From assembly GCA_963575745.1 (NCBI GenBank), contig CAUYUJ010012780.1, positions 609,002 to 673,001 of the forward strand: a stretch of DNA of 64,000 bases, written 5' to 3'. The notes below the pieces were generated by a model. That model had not been told where the DNA came from, did no database searches, and saw nothing but the letters and a program-made list of their open reading frames with translations. A program made the translations under genes and the position numbers. The DNA is from Prorocentrum cordatum (lineage: Eukaryota > Sar > Dinophyceae > Prorocentrales > Prorocentraceae). This document shows positions 1 through 9,469 of the stretch, piece after piece; within the stretch, counting starts at the first letter, position 1, and each line of letters begins with the position of its first letter.

Positions 1-753
1 CCTGAGATCCAGGCGTCGCGGCCGCTCTCGCTCGGGGCGGGCCTGCTGGGTCTCGGGGCACCGGGCCTCCCGGGGGGCTCACTGGTGGGCACTGGGGATG
101 ACAAGGGTGCAGAAGGCCGGGGTCCAGGGCTCTCCAGTCGCGGTTTCTGACGGTGCTGTTTTTGCCGCGACGTCGGACCTCAGAGGATGGGGGGGGGGGG
201 CCTAGCGGAGGGAGAAGGCCTGGGCAGCGCAGATGGGGCAGCGGGGGCGGGCTCGCCGCAACCCACGGGGCGCCCAGGCCCTGCCCTGGCCAAGGCCGCG
301 ACCCTCTCAAGGGGCGATCTTCGGTTGTTTACATGTCTGTGCGCTCTTCCCGCTCCTGTCAGATCCCAGTGCGGCCCCAGCGGAGCCAGGGCCTTCCCCT
401 GGCGCTGCTAGCAGCAGTGCTGGGCCCATTTACTTTTCTGTTTTTGTTCGCAGGCAATCGCGAGTCACTCGCTTTTTCTGTGCGCGTGGGAAGAGACCCG
501 CAGTACCCCCTAGTTGCCTCGACCGCGGCTTGGTACCAAGCCGCTGCGACAAAGACATCCAAAAAGTGTTCCTGCCTGTCTCCTCGGGGCGAAGTGGAAT
601 TCAATGAGCGACGAGTCGAGGAGCAACAGCTGGGAGTGGAACAGGCTGAGGCCCGAGGACGCCCGAGGAGGAAGTGGAGGAGGCAAATCGAGGCTCGACT
701 GTGCTTGCTCATTCGTCTCCTTCTCTGGGCCTCCGCAAGCCTCTGGGGGAGTC
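1..753. other. no supportable gene
   Basis: GC-rich sequence with several overlapping open frames on both strands, none with a recognisable domain or convincing protein-like composition. A run of G occurs near 187-200. I see no repeat array or RNA gene here. Confidence 0.5.
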
Positions 754-903
754 TCAGAGACCTCCAGGGTGGAGGGTGGATGGCAGGAGCGAGAGTGACA
801 GAAGGCACGTCTGGGTCCAGCCGCCAAACCCCCCAAAGAATACGCACGACAACAAAAAACACCCCTCCACCCTCCTCTCGGCTATACACACGGAAGAGTG
901 ACC
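754..903 (-). CDS. possible downstream exon of the membrane-helix frame
   Basis: If the inverted-repeat element at 904-1059 is spliced as a GT-AG intron, the frame of the exon at 1060-1258 continues in phase 0 at 903 and runs to a TGA at 754-756. The downstream part is hydrophobic and Cys-containing but matches nothing I know. The unspliced frame is also open, so splicing is not required. This is inference only. Confidence 0.2.
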   Translation of the reverse strand, partial: GHSSVCIAERRVEGCFLLSCVFFGGFGGWTQTCLLSLSLLPSTLHPGGL

Positions 904-1059
904 CTGGGTAAGAGTGACCTTTTTTGGTGCGCGGCTTTTGGGTAGCCGCGGGGGAACCAACCACAGGGGGGCAAGCAGCTACTATCGCATCGCGCTCGGC
1001 GATCGGGGGATCCCATTGGGCCCGCACCAAAGGTCACTCCGGCGAAAGGTCACTCTTAC
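904..1059 (-). mobile_element. 156-bp inverted-repeat, intron-like element (introner candidate)
   Basis: The plus-strand segment 908-934 starts GTAAGAGTGACC and ends GGTGCGCGG. Its inverted counterpart lies at 1022-1059, and the inner part of the right arm carries the GGTCACTC core twice. Read on the minus strand the element begins GTAAGAG at 1059 and ends CCCAG at 904, so both ends give canonical splice sites next to an open frame. Introns carrying TIRs (introners) are known from dinoflagellates. Assignment here is inference from structure. Confidence 0.4.
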
Positions 1060-1258
1060 GTCGAGTCGGTCCTCTTCCCCCTTCTCGTCGTCTTCCTCCC
1101 GCCGCTCCTTCCCGTAGAGCGCCACGTTGAGGACCACCATCAGCGCGCTCGTCGCCAGCAGGCAAACGCCAGCCACCGCGATGGCGACCAGCGTCCTCAA
1201 CGTCAGGCGCAACGCATTGCCTGTCCTCCCGAGCCCCTCATGGGCGAACTGAATGGCT
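1060..1258 (-). CDS. candidate exon with one transmembrane helix
   Basis: The frame is open from a CCCCTCTCTCTAG polypyrimidine/3' splice-like site (about 1259) to a GTAAGAG 5' splice-like site at 1059. It encodes about 65 residues: a short soluble start (IQFAHEGLGRTGNA), a hydrophobic helix of about 20 residues (centre LVAIAVAGVCLLATSALMVV), a basic step (GKERR) and an acidic tail (EEDDEKGEED). That helix followed by a charged tail resembles the end of a single-pass membrane protein. No family is recognised. The upstream 1270-1430 purine/CT tract would be intronic. Confidence is limited because no other exon is certain. Confidence 0.35.
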
Positions 1259-1447
1259 AGAGAGAGGGGGGCAGAAGATGGCAGAGGGAGGAGGCGGAGG
1301 CGGAGGAGGAGGGGAAGGGAGGAGAGTGGAGGAGGAGGAGGAGACGGAAGGGGGATAGTTCTTCAATTCGACCACGCCGACACGCCCCACCCCCCAGACA
1401 CACACACACACATACCAGCGAAGTTATACAGATGCTAAAAACAAGGG

Positions 1448-1732
1448 TCAGTAGTAGGCGGTCTTCGAAGATTCCTGAACTGGCCCCCGCAAGAGTAATG
1501 CATGCACTGGACACAGATAAGGGGAAGACTCTTTGCCGTCATCATAATTAACACCAATTGGCTCTTGTTCGGTTAACTTGAATGTTGGGGCACCGTTACA
1601 TCTGCCTTGACCAAGCTTGCAGACACTGCGGGCGGATTTCCAACACGACGAACACGACCAAACTCTCCCCTCCGAATGCCAATCGTGCGACGGCCCAAGG
1701 TGGGCCTGGGAGCTGACGGAAACTTCAGTCAC
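1448..1732 (-). CDS. Cys-rich frame, possible zinc-binding module
   Basis: A 94-codon frame with pattern C27-x2-C30-x7-C38-x6-C45, preceded by H11, H16 and H19 (core GRVWSCSSC then CKLGQGRC). An alternative frame close by reads ICVQCMHYSC. CxxC clusters of this kind recur at the ends of dinoflagellate repetitive-element proteins (recalled, not searched). Upstream, 1733-1800 has MHHIFLRSVCQLG-like residues in another frame, ended by TAG, so the region looks frameshifted. The transmembrane exon lies downstream on the same strand. Function unknown; it could be a decayed element rather than a gene. Confidence 0.3.
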   Translation of the reverse strand: MTEVSVSSQAHLGPSHDWHSEGRVWSCSSCWKSARSVCKLGQGRCNGAPTFKLTEQEPIGVNYDDGKESSPYLCPVHALLLRGPVQESSKTAYY

Positions 1733-2640
1733 TAGACATCCGTAAAATCGAGCTCCAGAACGAGGGGCCGCTCATCCGCGCCCAGCTGGCAGACAGAGCG
1801 CAAGAAGATGTGGTGCATCCCAGAAGTCTAACCCCTGTCAGTGTGACAGGATTTCGGGTGACGACGAGTGGCCTGGCGCGCGACAGCATCGGTGATGCCA
1901 CTTTTAAGCGAAGGGGCTTTCTCTTCAGTAAGGTCTGGCATATCTTTCTAGTGACCTTTAACTTTCAGCACGCCCCCAGCCCCTGATTTGAGCAGCAGTC
2001 CAGTGTAGGGGCGTCGATCGGACAACTTGGCTATGAAGAGCTCCAGCGCTTGACGCACAACATTCAGAGACTCGGAATACAATGGGGGCGCGGCTGCAAG
2101 AAACTCTCGCAAGAAACCCAACCCTGACAACCCGCGCGCGAGATGCACCGGAGGAGAAACCAGGAGCACCCTGAACGCAGCGCGCAGAGCGAAGAAACCC
2201 AAGATACCCTGACTAAAATCAAATAGTTTCGTAATTCGCGCCCCACTGTAAATCGGGCTGCCTCTGGCTCGGCATTACTACCACTGATATAAAGACAACA
2301 AAACTCCGTTTGCGACATCGCTCGGACCTGATCATTGCAAACACGGGCTGACGGAAGTGAGGTAACAATTTACTTTCAGATCGGCACTCGTGAACATAAC
2401 ATGCTGTATAACCAGCCGCAAGTGCCACTTCAGAACCGTTGGAGACCGACGGTCAGCGGAAACTCGACGCCAAACTGATCTACGACCGTAGTGAATGCTG
2501 GCATGGACCATCCTATCCTGCGTAAACTCGCAGCATGACAGACAAGCGTCCTGCATTTTTCTCTCAAGACGCTGGCCCAGGAGCGCGGAACACCGTTTCC
2601 TGAGACTCTCGAAACTCGCCCCAAGAAATTCTAGACTGAT
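1733..2640. other. uncertain, possibly decayed minus-strand coding
   Basis: GC is lower than in the flanks. Minus-strand frames at 2064-2318 and 2430-2624 have mixed, protein-like composition but change frame repeatedly and match no family I know. Nothing firm can be annotated. Confidence 0.3.
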
Positions 2641-2931
2641 GACTCCGACTACTCAAAGCCCAGACTTCCTTGGCGTACCTGATGAAAACGACCACTGGTC
2701 CGTAGAAGAAAAAGGTCCGATCCGGGAGAAGGGTGGACGTGAGTGACATGGAGCCCGACTTCGGCCCCAAACATCTCCCAACAAGAGACTCCGACTACTC
2801 AAAGCCCAGACTTCCTTGGCGTACCTGATGAAAACGACCACTGGTCCGTAGAAGAAAAAGGTCCGATCCGGGAGAAGGGTGGACGTGAGTGACATGGAGC
2901 CCGACTTCGGCCCCAAACATCTCCCAACAAG
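2641..2931. repeat. exact tandem duplication, 146-bp unit x2
   Basis: Unit 1 (2641-2786) starts GACTCCGACTACTC and unit 2 (2787-2931) repeats it with no difference that I can find. Both contain GGTCCGATCCGGGAGAAGG. Complete identity in an otherwise decayed region means a very recent duplication or an assembly artefact. The unit is not a multiple of three and is not seen elsewhere in the window. Confidence 0.9.
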
Positions 2932-4699
2932 CTCTCCCAACCAAGCTCGTGACCCGAAATCCTGTGATCTCCAGCGCCGTAGCAACACATCTGCAGCGGA
3001 TCAATGATGAACAGCAGCGAACGCTACAGCTTGGTTGGTAGTTTTGAACAAGGGGTCCTCAGCTTGAACACTTCAGGGTAATCGGGGACCGACGGGGTCT
3101 GCCACCAGTGCGGACAATACCAAGATTGGCTGCAAAGAAAAGACTTGGCCTCGAGCCAGAGAATCACATTTCTTTAAATATTGGCGACGTGCTTGCTCGA
3201 GGCGACGAAGCAAACCTTCTCCTCAGGGAGAGGTGGAGGATGAGAAAAAGAGGGAGACAGAAGAGGAGAGGGGACGGAGCAGGAAACGGGAGAGGCTGGA
3301 GGAAGTGGAGGGATAGGAAGGATGGGGAGCAGGTTGAGGAGGCGGGATGAGGATGCATCGGCGATAGGGCGCGGTCCTCTGACCCTGTCTGCTCTCGCCC
3401 CACTCCCGCGGCCTGAAAGGAAGGCGAGCGGTGCAGAGAGCAGGTCAAATTCGGACGGGTTTAGTCCGTGAACATCTGAAAGACTCCGAGGGCCAGCGGG
3501 TCTGGAGGATGCACCGGGCGCCGCGGCTGCTCCAGAGGGTTGCAGAGCGGCCGCTCCAGAGCGTTCCCGATCGATCCGAGAGCGGTCGGGAGGCTCTCGA
3601 GCGAGGCGTATCCTCATCTGAGGACTGCCCGATGTCTCAAGATGTCCAACTTCCCGTCGTCACGACAAGATCGCTTCGCGAACCCGCGGGCCCACAAAGG
3701 AATACCTGGCCGAACATCAGGCATACCGACAGGTGCGTCCGTTCCCCGCGTCGGTGATAGAACTGTGATTACTTGAGGAGAAACTTCTTGTCGCTGTGAC
3801 CGGGTTGTCCGCGGAATTCGCGCAAGAGTGCACCCACGGACAAGTCCGCAAAACAGCACTACCCGTTGGTCGGAAAAAGTGGGTATAATCATTAAGCAGG
3901 AAGGCGTTGGGATTAGATTGGGCTTCAGCCCGCCCCCTGACGAAGGAGAAAGAGGGGAAACAGCTCGATCGTTGAAGTAGGAAGGTGCTTGGAGTAGCAT
4001 GGAGTCTGGAAATCCAGAATTACCTACGTCCAACGACCGACGTGTAAGGGGAGGGGAGGAGGACGACAGGGATGAGGGTGCGAAAACTCTGCCCTCACAG
4101 CGGAAGGGGTGTCGCCGGGTCGGCGGTGGCCTCCGGCATAGCTCGCCCCAGGCCCATGCACGCAGCCCGCAGCGCTGGGCGGGCGGATCACTGCCGCTGA
4201 GGAGCAAATGCTGCTCCACGCTGCTGCATGAGCACCAGCACCCATGGGGGCGGACGCCAGGGGGGGGATGCCACAAGGGAGTTTGAGCGAAGCAGCTGCG
4301 CGCAGCGGGAGTTCCTGGCGGCGGGGCCGAGACCAGCAGCACGGAGCAGATGTCGGACCACCCCCTGTCTCAATCCCCACCCCTCGTCCGACCCGAGCTC
4401 CCCCATCACCCCGCCCGACGGCCCGTTCTGGGCCCCCCCCCCGCGCACCAAGCCCCACCCACGCCCCGCTAGAGGCAGCGCGTTCCACCCGACCCCCCCC
4501 CCCGCTTAATGGACAATACCATCCACCTCGAGAAACGTGCAACACACATCCGAACAGAAGACATCGTCGTCGCCGCTCATATCGTTGTCGTAATTGCCGT
4601 CCTTCACAGATGCGCTCAACATAGGATCCCGGACCCCTCGCGGGCACCCTCTTGGCAGGCTATCCAGCCGCGTCAAGCCCGCGTGGCACCGACAACGAA
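2932..4699. other. no supportable gene
   Basis: Contains a purine-rich stretch (about 3230-3350) and C-runs (4431-4502). Several long frames are open simultaneously on both strands, as expected of GC-rich non-coding DNA. No domain, repeat array or RNA gene was recognised. Confidence 0.45.
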
Positions 4700-4868
4700 T
4701 CTCCGCGGCGAGCCCAGGGGGGAAGTGAAACAAACCTGCTGAGAAGTTTTCTAAGCCTTCCCCGAAAACAGAATCAACTTCTCAAAAGGCGCGAGGGCTT
4801 CTGAGAAGACCCGCAATCTTCTGAGAAGGCCTTCTCCGTCTCACTTCCCCCCCCGCTCGCCGCGGAGA
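4700..4868. mobile_element. 169-bp TIR (MITE-like) element
   Basis: The left end TCTCCGCGGCGAGC (4700-4713) is the exact inverted complement of the right end at 4855-4868. The inversion extends inward, imperfectly, through the GGGGGGAAGTGA and TCACTTCCCCCC segments (about 30 bp in all). The interior holds several copies of the small palindrome CTTCTGAGAAG or near-matches (about 4736, 4773, 4799, 4814). No ORF. No clear target duplication at the flanks. Confidence 0.6.
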
Positions 4869-5058
4869 ACCCGAAACAAAAACGTCGTCATTGTTGTGGG
4901 CGTCTACCCCCTCCGGGCGGGGATGGACGCCGCGACGCCCGATGGAGGCGGCATCTGCCCTCACCGAGAGGGTGTTGGTCGCAAAGCGGGACCAGAAGGT
5001 CTTCCCAGAGGAGGCGGGGACAAGCCAGACGATGCCGAGAAGAGGAGATAAGGAGGGA

Positions 5059-5097
5059 CTCCTCCTCCTCCTCCTCCTCCTCCTCCTCTTCCTCCTC
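5059..5097 (+). repeat. (CTC)n microsatellite
   Basis: A pure CTC run with one TTC interruption, ending exactly where the relic spliced leader begins. It probably belongs to the flank into which the retroposon at 5097 inserted. Confidence 0.85.
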
Positions 5098-5116
5098 CGT
5101 AGCCATTTGGCTCCAG
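5097..5116 (+). other. relic dinoflagellate spliced leader (DinoSL)
   Basis: The 20 nt beginning CCGTAGCCATTT and ending GGCTCCAG match the conserved DinoSL (CCGTAGCCATTTT then GGCTCAAG) except for one missing T and one A-to-C change. The leader is normally added to mRNA by trans-splicing, so a genomic copy at the head of a transcription unit is the classic mark of mRNA that was reverse-transcribed and reinserted. It sits between a (CTC)n tract and the leader region of the zinc-finger ORF starting at 5251. Confidence 0.8.
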
Positions 5117-5250
5117 ATGCCTGCACAGTGGGCGCTCCGCGCCTCCCTGCCTGCAAGGATACCGCTAGTCCGCGGCAGTCTTCCAGTGCCTCCGCCTGGC
5201 CTGCCCCAGGTGAGGAGCCCGCCACCCGTGTGGCGCGCCGCTCGCGTGGC

Positions 5251-5913
5251 ATGGCTCCTCCTCCTCGCGGCAGCGGCGGCGCTGGCGCTGGTGCAGCGAG
5301 TGAGTCGGCTCAGGGGACGAAGTGGCGTTGCAACCGCTGCCACTACAAGAACCTGGGCTGGCACGCGAAGCGTCGGCAGGCGGGGTGCCTGGGCGGTCGG
5401 CCGACCAATCGTGGTGTGCCTGCTCCTCGTGATGTTCCTCCTCCACCGCGCGGGGCTTGGGCGCACGGTGCTGGCGACTCCCGCCCGTGGCACGTCGCGC
5501 AGAAGCCGAAGCGTGGAGGTGGCGGGAGCTCTGGGGCGCAGCCGCCCAAGCTCTCGCCCGAGGCCCGTGACCGTTTCCTGGCACTCAACGAGACCGACTT
5601 CGAGCTGCTGTCCGTCACGCTGTCCGCCAGCGACAAGCACAGCCTGCGGCAGTCTCGCTTCCTGCTGCAGCAGCAGCTGGGCACGCTCTCCGAGATCAAG
5701 ACGGTCAAGTCTGCGCAAGTGGTGGCGGACGAGGCCTGCAAACGGCTCCAGCAAGCCGGGGTGGACCACGAGAAGAAGCAGAAGCTGGCTGCCGAGGTGC
5801 TCCAGGCGTCCTGCCTCCAGAAGGAGAAGGTCGCGCAGCTACAGGTCGAGCTCGACGCCGCCGGGGTCGCACTCCGAACCCAATCGGAAGGGCGGGCCGG
5901 GCGTTTCGTCTGA
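5251..5913 (+). CDS. CxxC zinc-finger / coiled-coil protein (ORF1-like)
   Basis: 220 aa from the start MAPPPRGSGG, chosen because it is the first ATG in this frame after the relic spliced leader. An open frame also continues upstream to 4891, but through the leader and (CTC)n. The N-terminus is Gly/Ala/Pro-rich, then W25-x-C27-x2-C30-x15-C46 (KWRCNRCHYKNLGWHAKR), a zinc-ribbon-like knuckle. After a Gly/Pro linker, residues of about 110-215 are helical and rich in Leu/Gln/Lys (FLLQQQLGTLSEIK, LQKEKVAQLQVELD), a likely coiled coil. Small zinc-knuckle plus coiled-coil proteins of this type behave as ORF1 or gag-like nucleic-acid-binding proteins of dinoflagellate retroelements (family inference). 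The last codons (GRAGRFV) lie inside the repeat shared with 49.85 kb. The frame is intact. Confidence 0.6.
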   Translation: MAPPPRGSGGAGAGAASESAQGTKWRCNRCHYKNLGWHAKRRQAGCLGGRPTNRGVPAPRDVPPPPRGAWAHGAGDSRPWHVAQKPKRGGGGSSGAQPPKLSPEARDRFLALNETDFELLSVTLSASDKHSLRQSRFLLQQQLGTLSEIKTVKSAQVVADEACKRLQQAGVDHEKKQKLAAEVLQASCLQKEKVAQLQVELDAAGVALRTQSEGRAGRFV

Positions 5914-5948
5914 GATCCCCTTACCGGTTATGAACCACAAGCACAGCT

Positions 5949-6345
5949 TCACAGAAGGATGGCGGGCCGCTTCCAGAATGTAGCTCTCGCCATAGCTCCG
6001 CGCACACTCGTATCAACAAATTTCAAAAGTGGTTCACAGACTGAGAGCGAGTGGATTTCGAAATGTTGGTTTCGCCTTAGCGCCGCGATCCTTTTTTTTG
6101 TAAAACTGTGCAAGAGCTTCACTGATTTCGGGGCGGCTCATTGTCAGAATGTGCCTCTCGCCTTAGCGCCGCGCACATTCGTCAAACAATTGCAATAGTT
6201 TCACGGATTGAGGTCGGTTCGTTTTCAAAATGTGGCTCACGCCTTAGCGGCACGCGCAGTCGTTAAGAGAAATGGCGAGAGTTAACATAATTGAGGCAAA
6301 CGGTGGCTCTCGTCTTAGCGCCGCGTGCATTCGTTTCAACAAGCT
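5949..6345 (+). repeat. tandem array, about 83-bp unit, ~5 copies
   Basis: Each unit contains GGATTGAGGGCGGGTCG-like, AAAATGTGGCTCTCGCC and TTAGCGCCGCGCACACTCG segments. Copies are 70-85 percent alike by eye. The same unit occurs about nine times at 49950-50712, so copy number differs between the two elements. Confidence 0.85.
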
Positions 6346-6714
6346 GCAAGAGTTCAAGGGTTCTCATGAAGTTGCAACGATTCAAGGTTGTCAGGGCGCC
6401 ACAGTTGTATTGATTCGCGGTGTTGAAGTCCCAGAACAAGGTATTATGGCACGGTTGGGGATCGTCAAGACGCGAAAGTCAAGTTGACTCGTGGCGTTGA
6501 AATCCTGAAAATGGTGTTGGCACGCGTCAGCATCCTCAACCAACGGGGCACTTCCATCAGTGGAAATGAACACTTCTAGGGGGCTATGAAAGAGGGAGCT
6601 TGGAGGGAGGGTAGATTCCAATATCGTTCATGGGTCTTTGGTTTGCACTGGTGCTCCTCTACTCCTACTCTTTTTTGGCGTTGGGCAGCCTTGGGCCACG
6701 GGGCTGTGGCGTAT

Positions 6715-6846
6715 CCCCTCATCCTCTCCCTCCCTCCTCCTCCTTTCCCTCCCTCCGACTCCTCTCCCTCCCTCCTCCTCCTCCTCCTCAGCTCCTCCTC
6801 CTCCTCCTCCTCCTCCTCCTCCTCCTCCTCTTCGCCCTCCTCTTCT
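6715..6846 (+). repeat. CTC/CCT-rich microsatellite
   Basis: Imperfect then nearly pure (CTC)n, ending CTCCTCTTC. It gives spurious poly-Leu, poly-Ser and poly-Pro frames. A second short run is at 6953-6980. Confidence 0.9.
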
Positions 6847-7374
6847 AAGTATTGTTCTTCTCATTCTTAGTATACACTATCATTATTACTACTCTTGGTA
6901 TTTCTGGCATTACTGATACTATTCTGAGTAGTAGAATTATTCGTCTTCATGTTCCTCCTCCTCCTCCTCCTCCTCCTCTGGACGGATCTGGAGGGCATGG
7001 CGCCGGAGGGGCAACTGCGCCGAGCTGGGGCAGGCCGCGGACGGAGGGGCTGCCGCGCGCGCACGCCCGGCAGGGGCAGCTCTGGGGGAGCACGGTACAC
7101 CATAAACTTTTCAGCCGTCGGGGAGGCCTGCCCCCCGGGCGGCTGGAAACTCATTGACCCAAGTGTCACCGCGGGGGTGGAAAACCTGCAGCCGCCCGGG
7201 GGGCAGGCGTCCACGACGGCGGAACGGTCTATCTCATGCCGTTCCTCGCCCGCTACGGAGGGGCCGCCTGCCCATCTTCATGGAGTCGCTGAACGCCATC
7301 CACTCGTCACCGTCCTGAGGAAGGATTCTGGGAGTCTGGGGTAACTCAGCACGGGGGACGTGGGTCCCACCGAG
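6847..7374. other. no supportable gene
   Basis: An AT-richer patch (6850-6950), then GC-rich sequence with an imperfect direct repeat around CCGCCCGGG (7130-7210). No convincing coding signal. Confidence 0.45.
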
Positions 7375-7515
7375 GGTACCGGGTCCTGGACCCTGGTACC
7401 TTCCCCCAAGGCGAGGTATTCTGCCTGAGCCGCTTGCTGCCAGTCCCGGGGCCCGTGGAGGGCCCCGAGAGCCCGAAAACAGCGAGGAACCTCAGGACCC
7501 GTTTCCCTCAAGACC
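7375..7515 (+). repeat. dispersed repeat GGGCCCGTGGAGGGCCCC family, copy 1
   Basis: Shares about 140 bp with 17195-17340: GTCCTGGACCCT, then the core GGGGCCCGTGGAGGGCCCCG, then CGAAAACAGCG and CCTCAGGACCCGT in the same order. The core and the GCCGAAAAC motif are related to the 85-bp repeats at 33363-33610. Non-coding. Confidence 0.7.
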
Positions 7516-8302
7516 CTCTTGCCTCATGGCGAATAACCGGCACAATAACGCGTGGCATCCTTTCCGATAACTGCTGGGGTACCAGTGGAGGCCCACGAGC
7601 CTCCGCACCCCCAGGGCAGACGCCGCAGGAGGAGCACGAGCCTCCGCGGCGGCCCCTGAAGCAGGATAGAGAGGGGGGGAGGGGAGAGGGGGGGGGGGGA
7701 AGCTTCTGCCGGCGGCGGAGCAGTGTCCTGCTCGACCTCAGCACTGGCCTCGCACCTTGTGACCGCTCGGAGGCGGCCCGCAAGCGCCCCGGGCAGACTC
7801 CACGCTCCAACTGCCGGAGGCTCGCCCGACCCGCGACGCGGTCCCAGGATGGCCCAGGACCGCCTCGACACGGCCTGGCACGGGCAACGGCAAGCCCAAG
7901 ACAGCTCCGAGGCGGGCCAGGATGACTCGCAAGTGCGCCATGCGCCCCCAGGAAAACCTTAACAGGACGGAGCACCGAGGACTTCGCCGAAACTCTTCGA
8001 TCTTCAAGACCACCCGAGACCCGAGGCTGCAAATGGGGCCACATGGAACGCACGGGTTGTCCACACCAAAAACCGTTCCACACACAATCACTAAAAACTG
8101 TGCCTGCACCTGCACCTGCACATACACAAGCACAACCACACACACATTCAACTGCATCCGCAGTTTTATCAACGGACTGGCTGGACTGCAGCCGTAACCA
8201 GCCCCGACAGCCGAGTGATGCGAGTTCGCCAGGGTGCACGAGAAGGGCGATTCTACAGGGCAACGGCCGCGGAGGACATATGCAAACGCACTTGCGCATA
8301 TT

Positions 8303-8305
<3 letters not shown>
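7516..8305. other. no supportable gene
   Basis: GC-rich, with a G-run (7671-7700) and a short CCTGCA-type hexamer run (8101-8120). Open frames on both strands lack any recognisable family. Confidence 0.4.
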
Positions 8306-8336
<31 letters not shown>

Positions 8337-8548
8337 TATATATATATAAGTGGCACGTGTGTGCCCAGGCTCATACAAAAAACTAAAGGGGCGTTTGAAG
8401 CAGGAGTGAAATGCAACATCGAAGTCGCACTCGAGCGCAAGTGGGGTTGCCACACCTTGCGATGTGTGTACCAGGGCCCCCAGGAAGCCTTAGGAGGCCC
8501 GACTTGGATACCAGAAGAGGCTCCAGGAGGCCCCAGGATTGTGAGTGT

Positions 8549-8590
<42 letters not shown>
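8306..8590. repeat. (TA)n/(CA)n and (GT)n microsatellites
   Basis: Alternating AT/AC dinucleotides at 8306-8350 and a pure GT run at about 8545-8590, with TG-rich decay continuing to about 8700. Confidence 0.9.
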
Positions 8591-8592
<2 letters not shown>

Positions 8593-8704
8593 TGATGTAT
8601 GCTTCGTGTGGTGCGTGCTTTTTGTGTGTTGTAGGTGTTGTGTGTGTGTGTTATGTTTGTCTAGCGTGTGATGTGTTGGGCGTGATTTGTGTCTCTGTGT
8701 GCAT

Positions 8705-8955
8705 GTAGTTCTGAAGCCCCAGGAGGCCCCAGGAGGCCCCAGGCGGCCTCAGGAGGCCCCAGGAGACCCCAGGAGGCTTCAGGAGGCCCCAAGAGGCTCC
8801 AGGAGGCCGCAGGAGGCCCCAGGAGGCCCCAGGAGGTTTCAGGACACCCCCAGGAGGCTCCGAGGCGGGGTCTGGGGTGCCAGAAGGTTCAGAAGGCCCA
8901 GGAGGCCCCAGGAGGTTCCAGGAGGCCCCCAGGAGGCTCCGAGGCGGGGTCTGGG
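8705..8955 (+). repeat. minisatellite, CCAGGAGGCC 10-bp unit
   Basis: About 20 imperfect copies of CCAGGAGGCC or CCCAGGAGGC, ending next to an AT-richer stretch (GATTTTGGAAGGATTTTTC at 8960). That pairing of GC-rich short repeat with AT-rich module recurs in the CCAAGAGG arrays at 10.3, 40, 46.5 and 49 kb. Confidence 0.85.
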
Positions 8956-9469
8956 GCTCGATTTTGGAAGGATTTTTCAAGCGAAACCGCCATTCACTGA
9001 GAATCGGGGTCACAATTATTGAAATTACCATGTGTTTTTGAAGGTTTTATGTTAAAATGTTGAATTTCCCATGTGTTTTTGGACCCTGACGTCGCGATCT
9101 GCGTGAGGGGTGCCACTGATTTTCAGAATGTCGAGGATGTCCCGAGCGAAACGCCTAGAAAAATCGCGGACGCGTGCGCATTAATCGCCTCTGAGCTCTA
9201 CTCCCTCGGAGAGGTGCGTATGAGAATAATACACATGTAACAGCTGTGACAAAGACGCCAGAAATGGTCCCGGTGACCCCTCTAAAAAACCATGGGCCCC
9301 TCGCAGGCAGCGTGCCGACATGTGCCCAGCCGCGTCGACGAGAACTTCCAGAAACGAAAGGAACAACACACCCCACCAGTCATCTGGGTGTAGGTGGTTT
9401 AATACATGTTGTGTTCTCTCTGCTCAGAGTCCCTCCCTGTTGGGGGGGCTATCAGTGTTCCCTATACGT
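8956..9469. other. no supportable gene
   Basis: AT-richer, with a weak repeat (CATGTGTTTTTGAAGG / CATGTGTTTTTGGACC at 9030 and 9070). No gene. Confidence 0.4.

Larger units (their letters stand above)
5097..6672 (+). mobile_element. SL-headed retroposon, copy A (5' complete)
   Basis: Order of parts: relic DinoSL (5097-5116), about 134-nt leader, zinc-finger/coiled-coil ORF (5251-5913), array of about 83-bp repeats (to about 6345), a conserved 3' segment (about 6346-6652), then a CTC-rich tail starting at 6653. The part from about 5863 onward is shared with 49850-51065, which lacks the SL and most of the ORF. Both copies end at the same CACTGGT followed by a CTC tail. Missing 5' sequence, a shared 3' terminus and a simple-repeat tail are the usual products of target-primed retroposition. 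No reverse transcriptase is encoded, so it would depend on a LINE. Confidence 0.65.
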
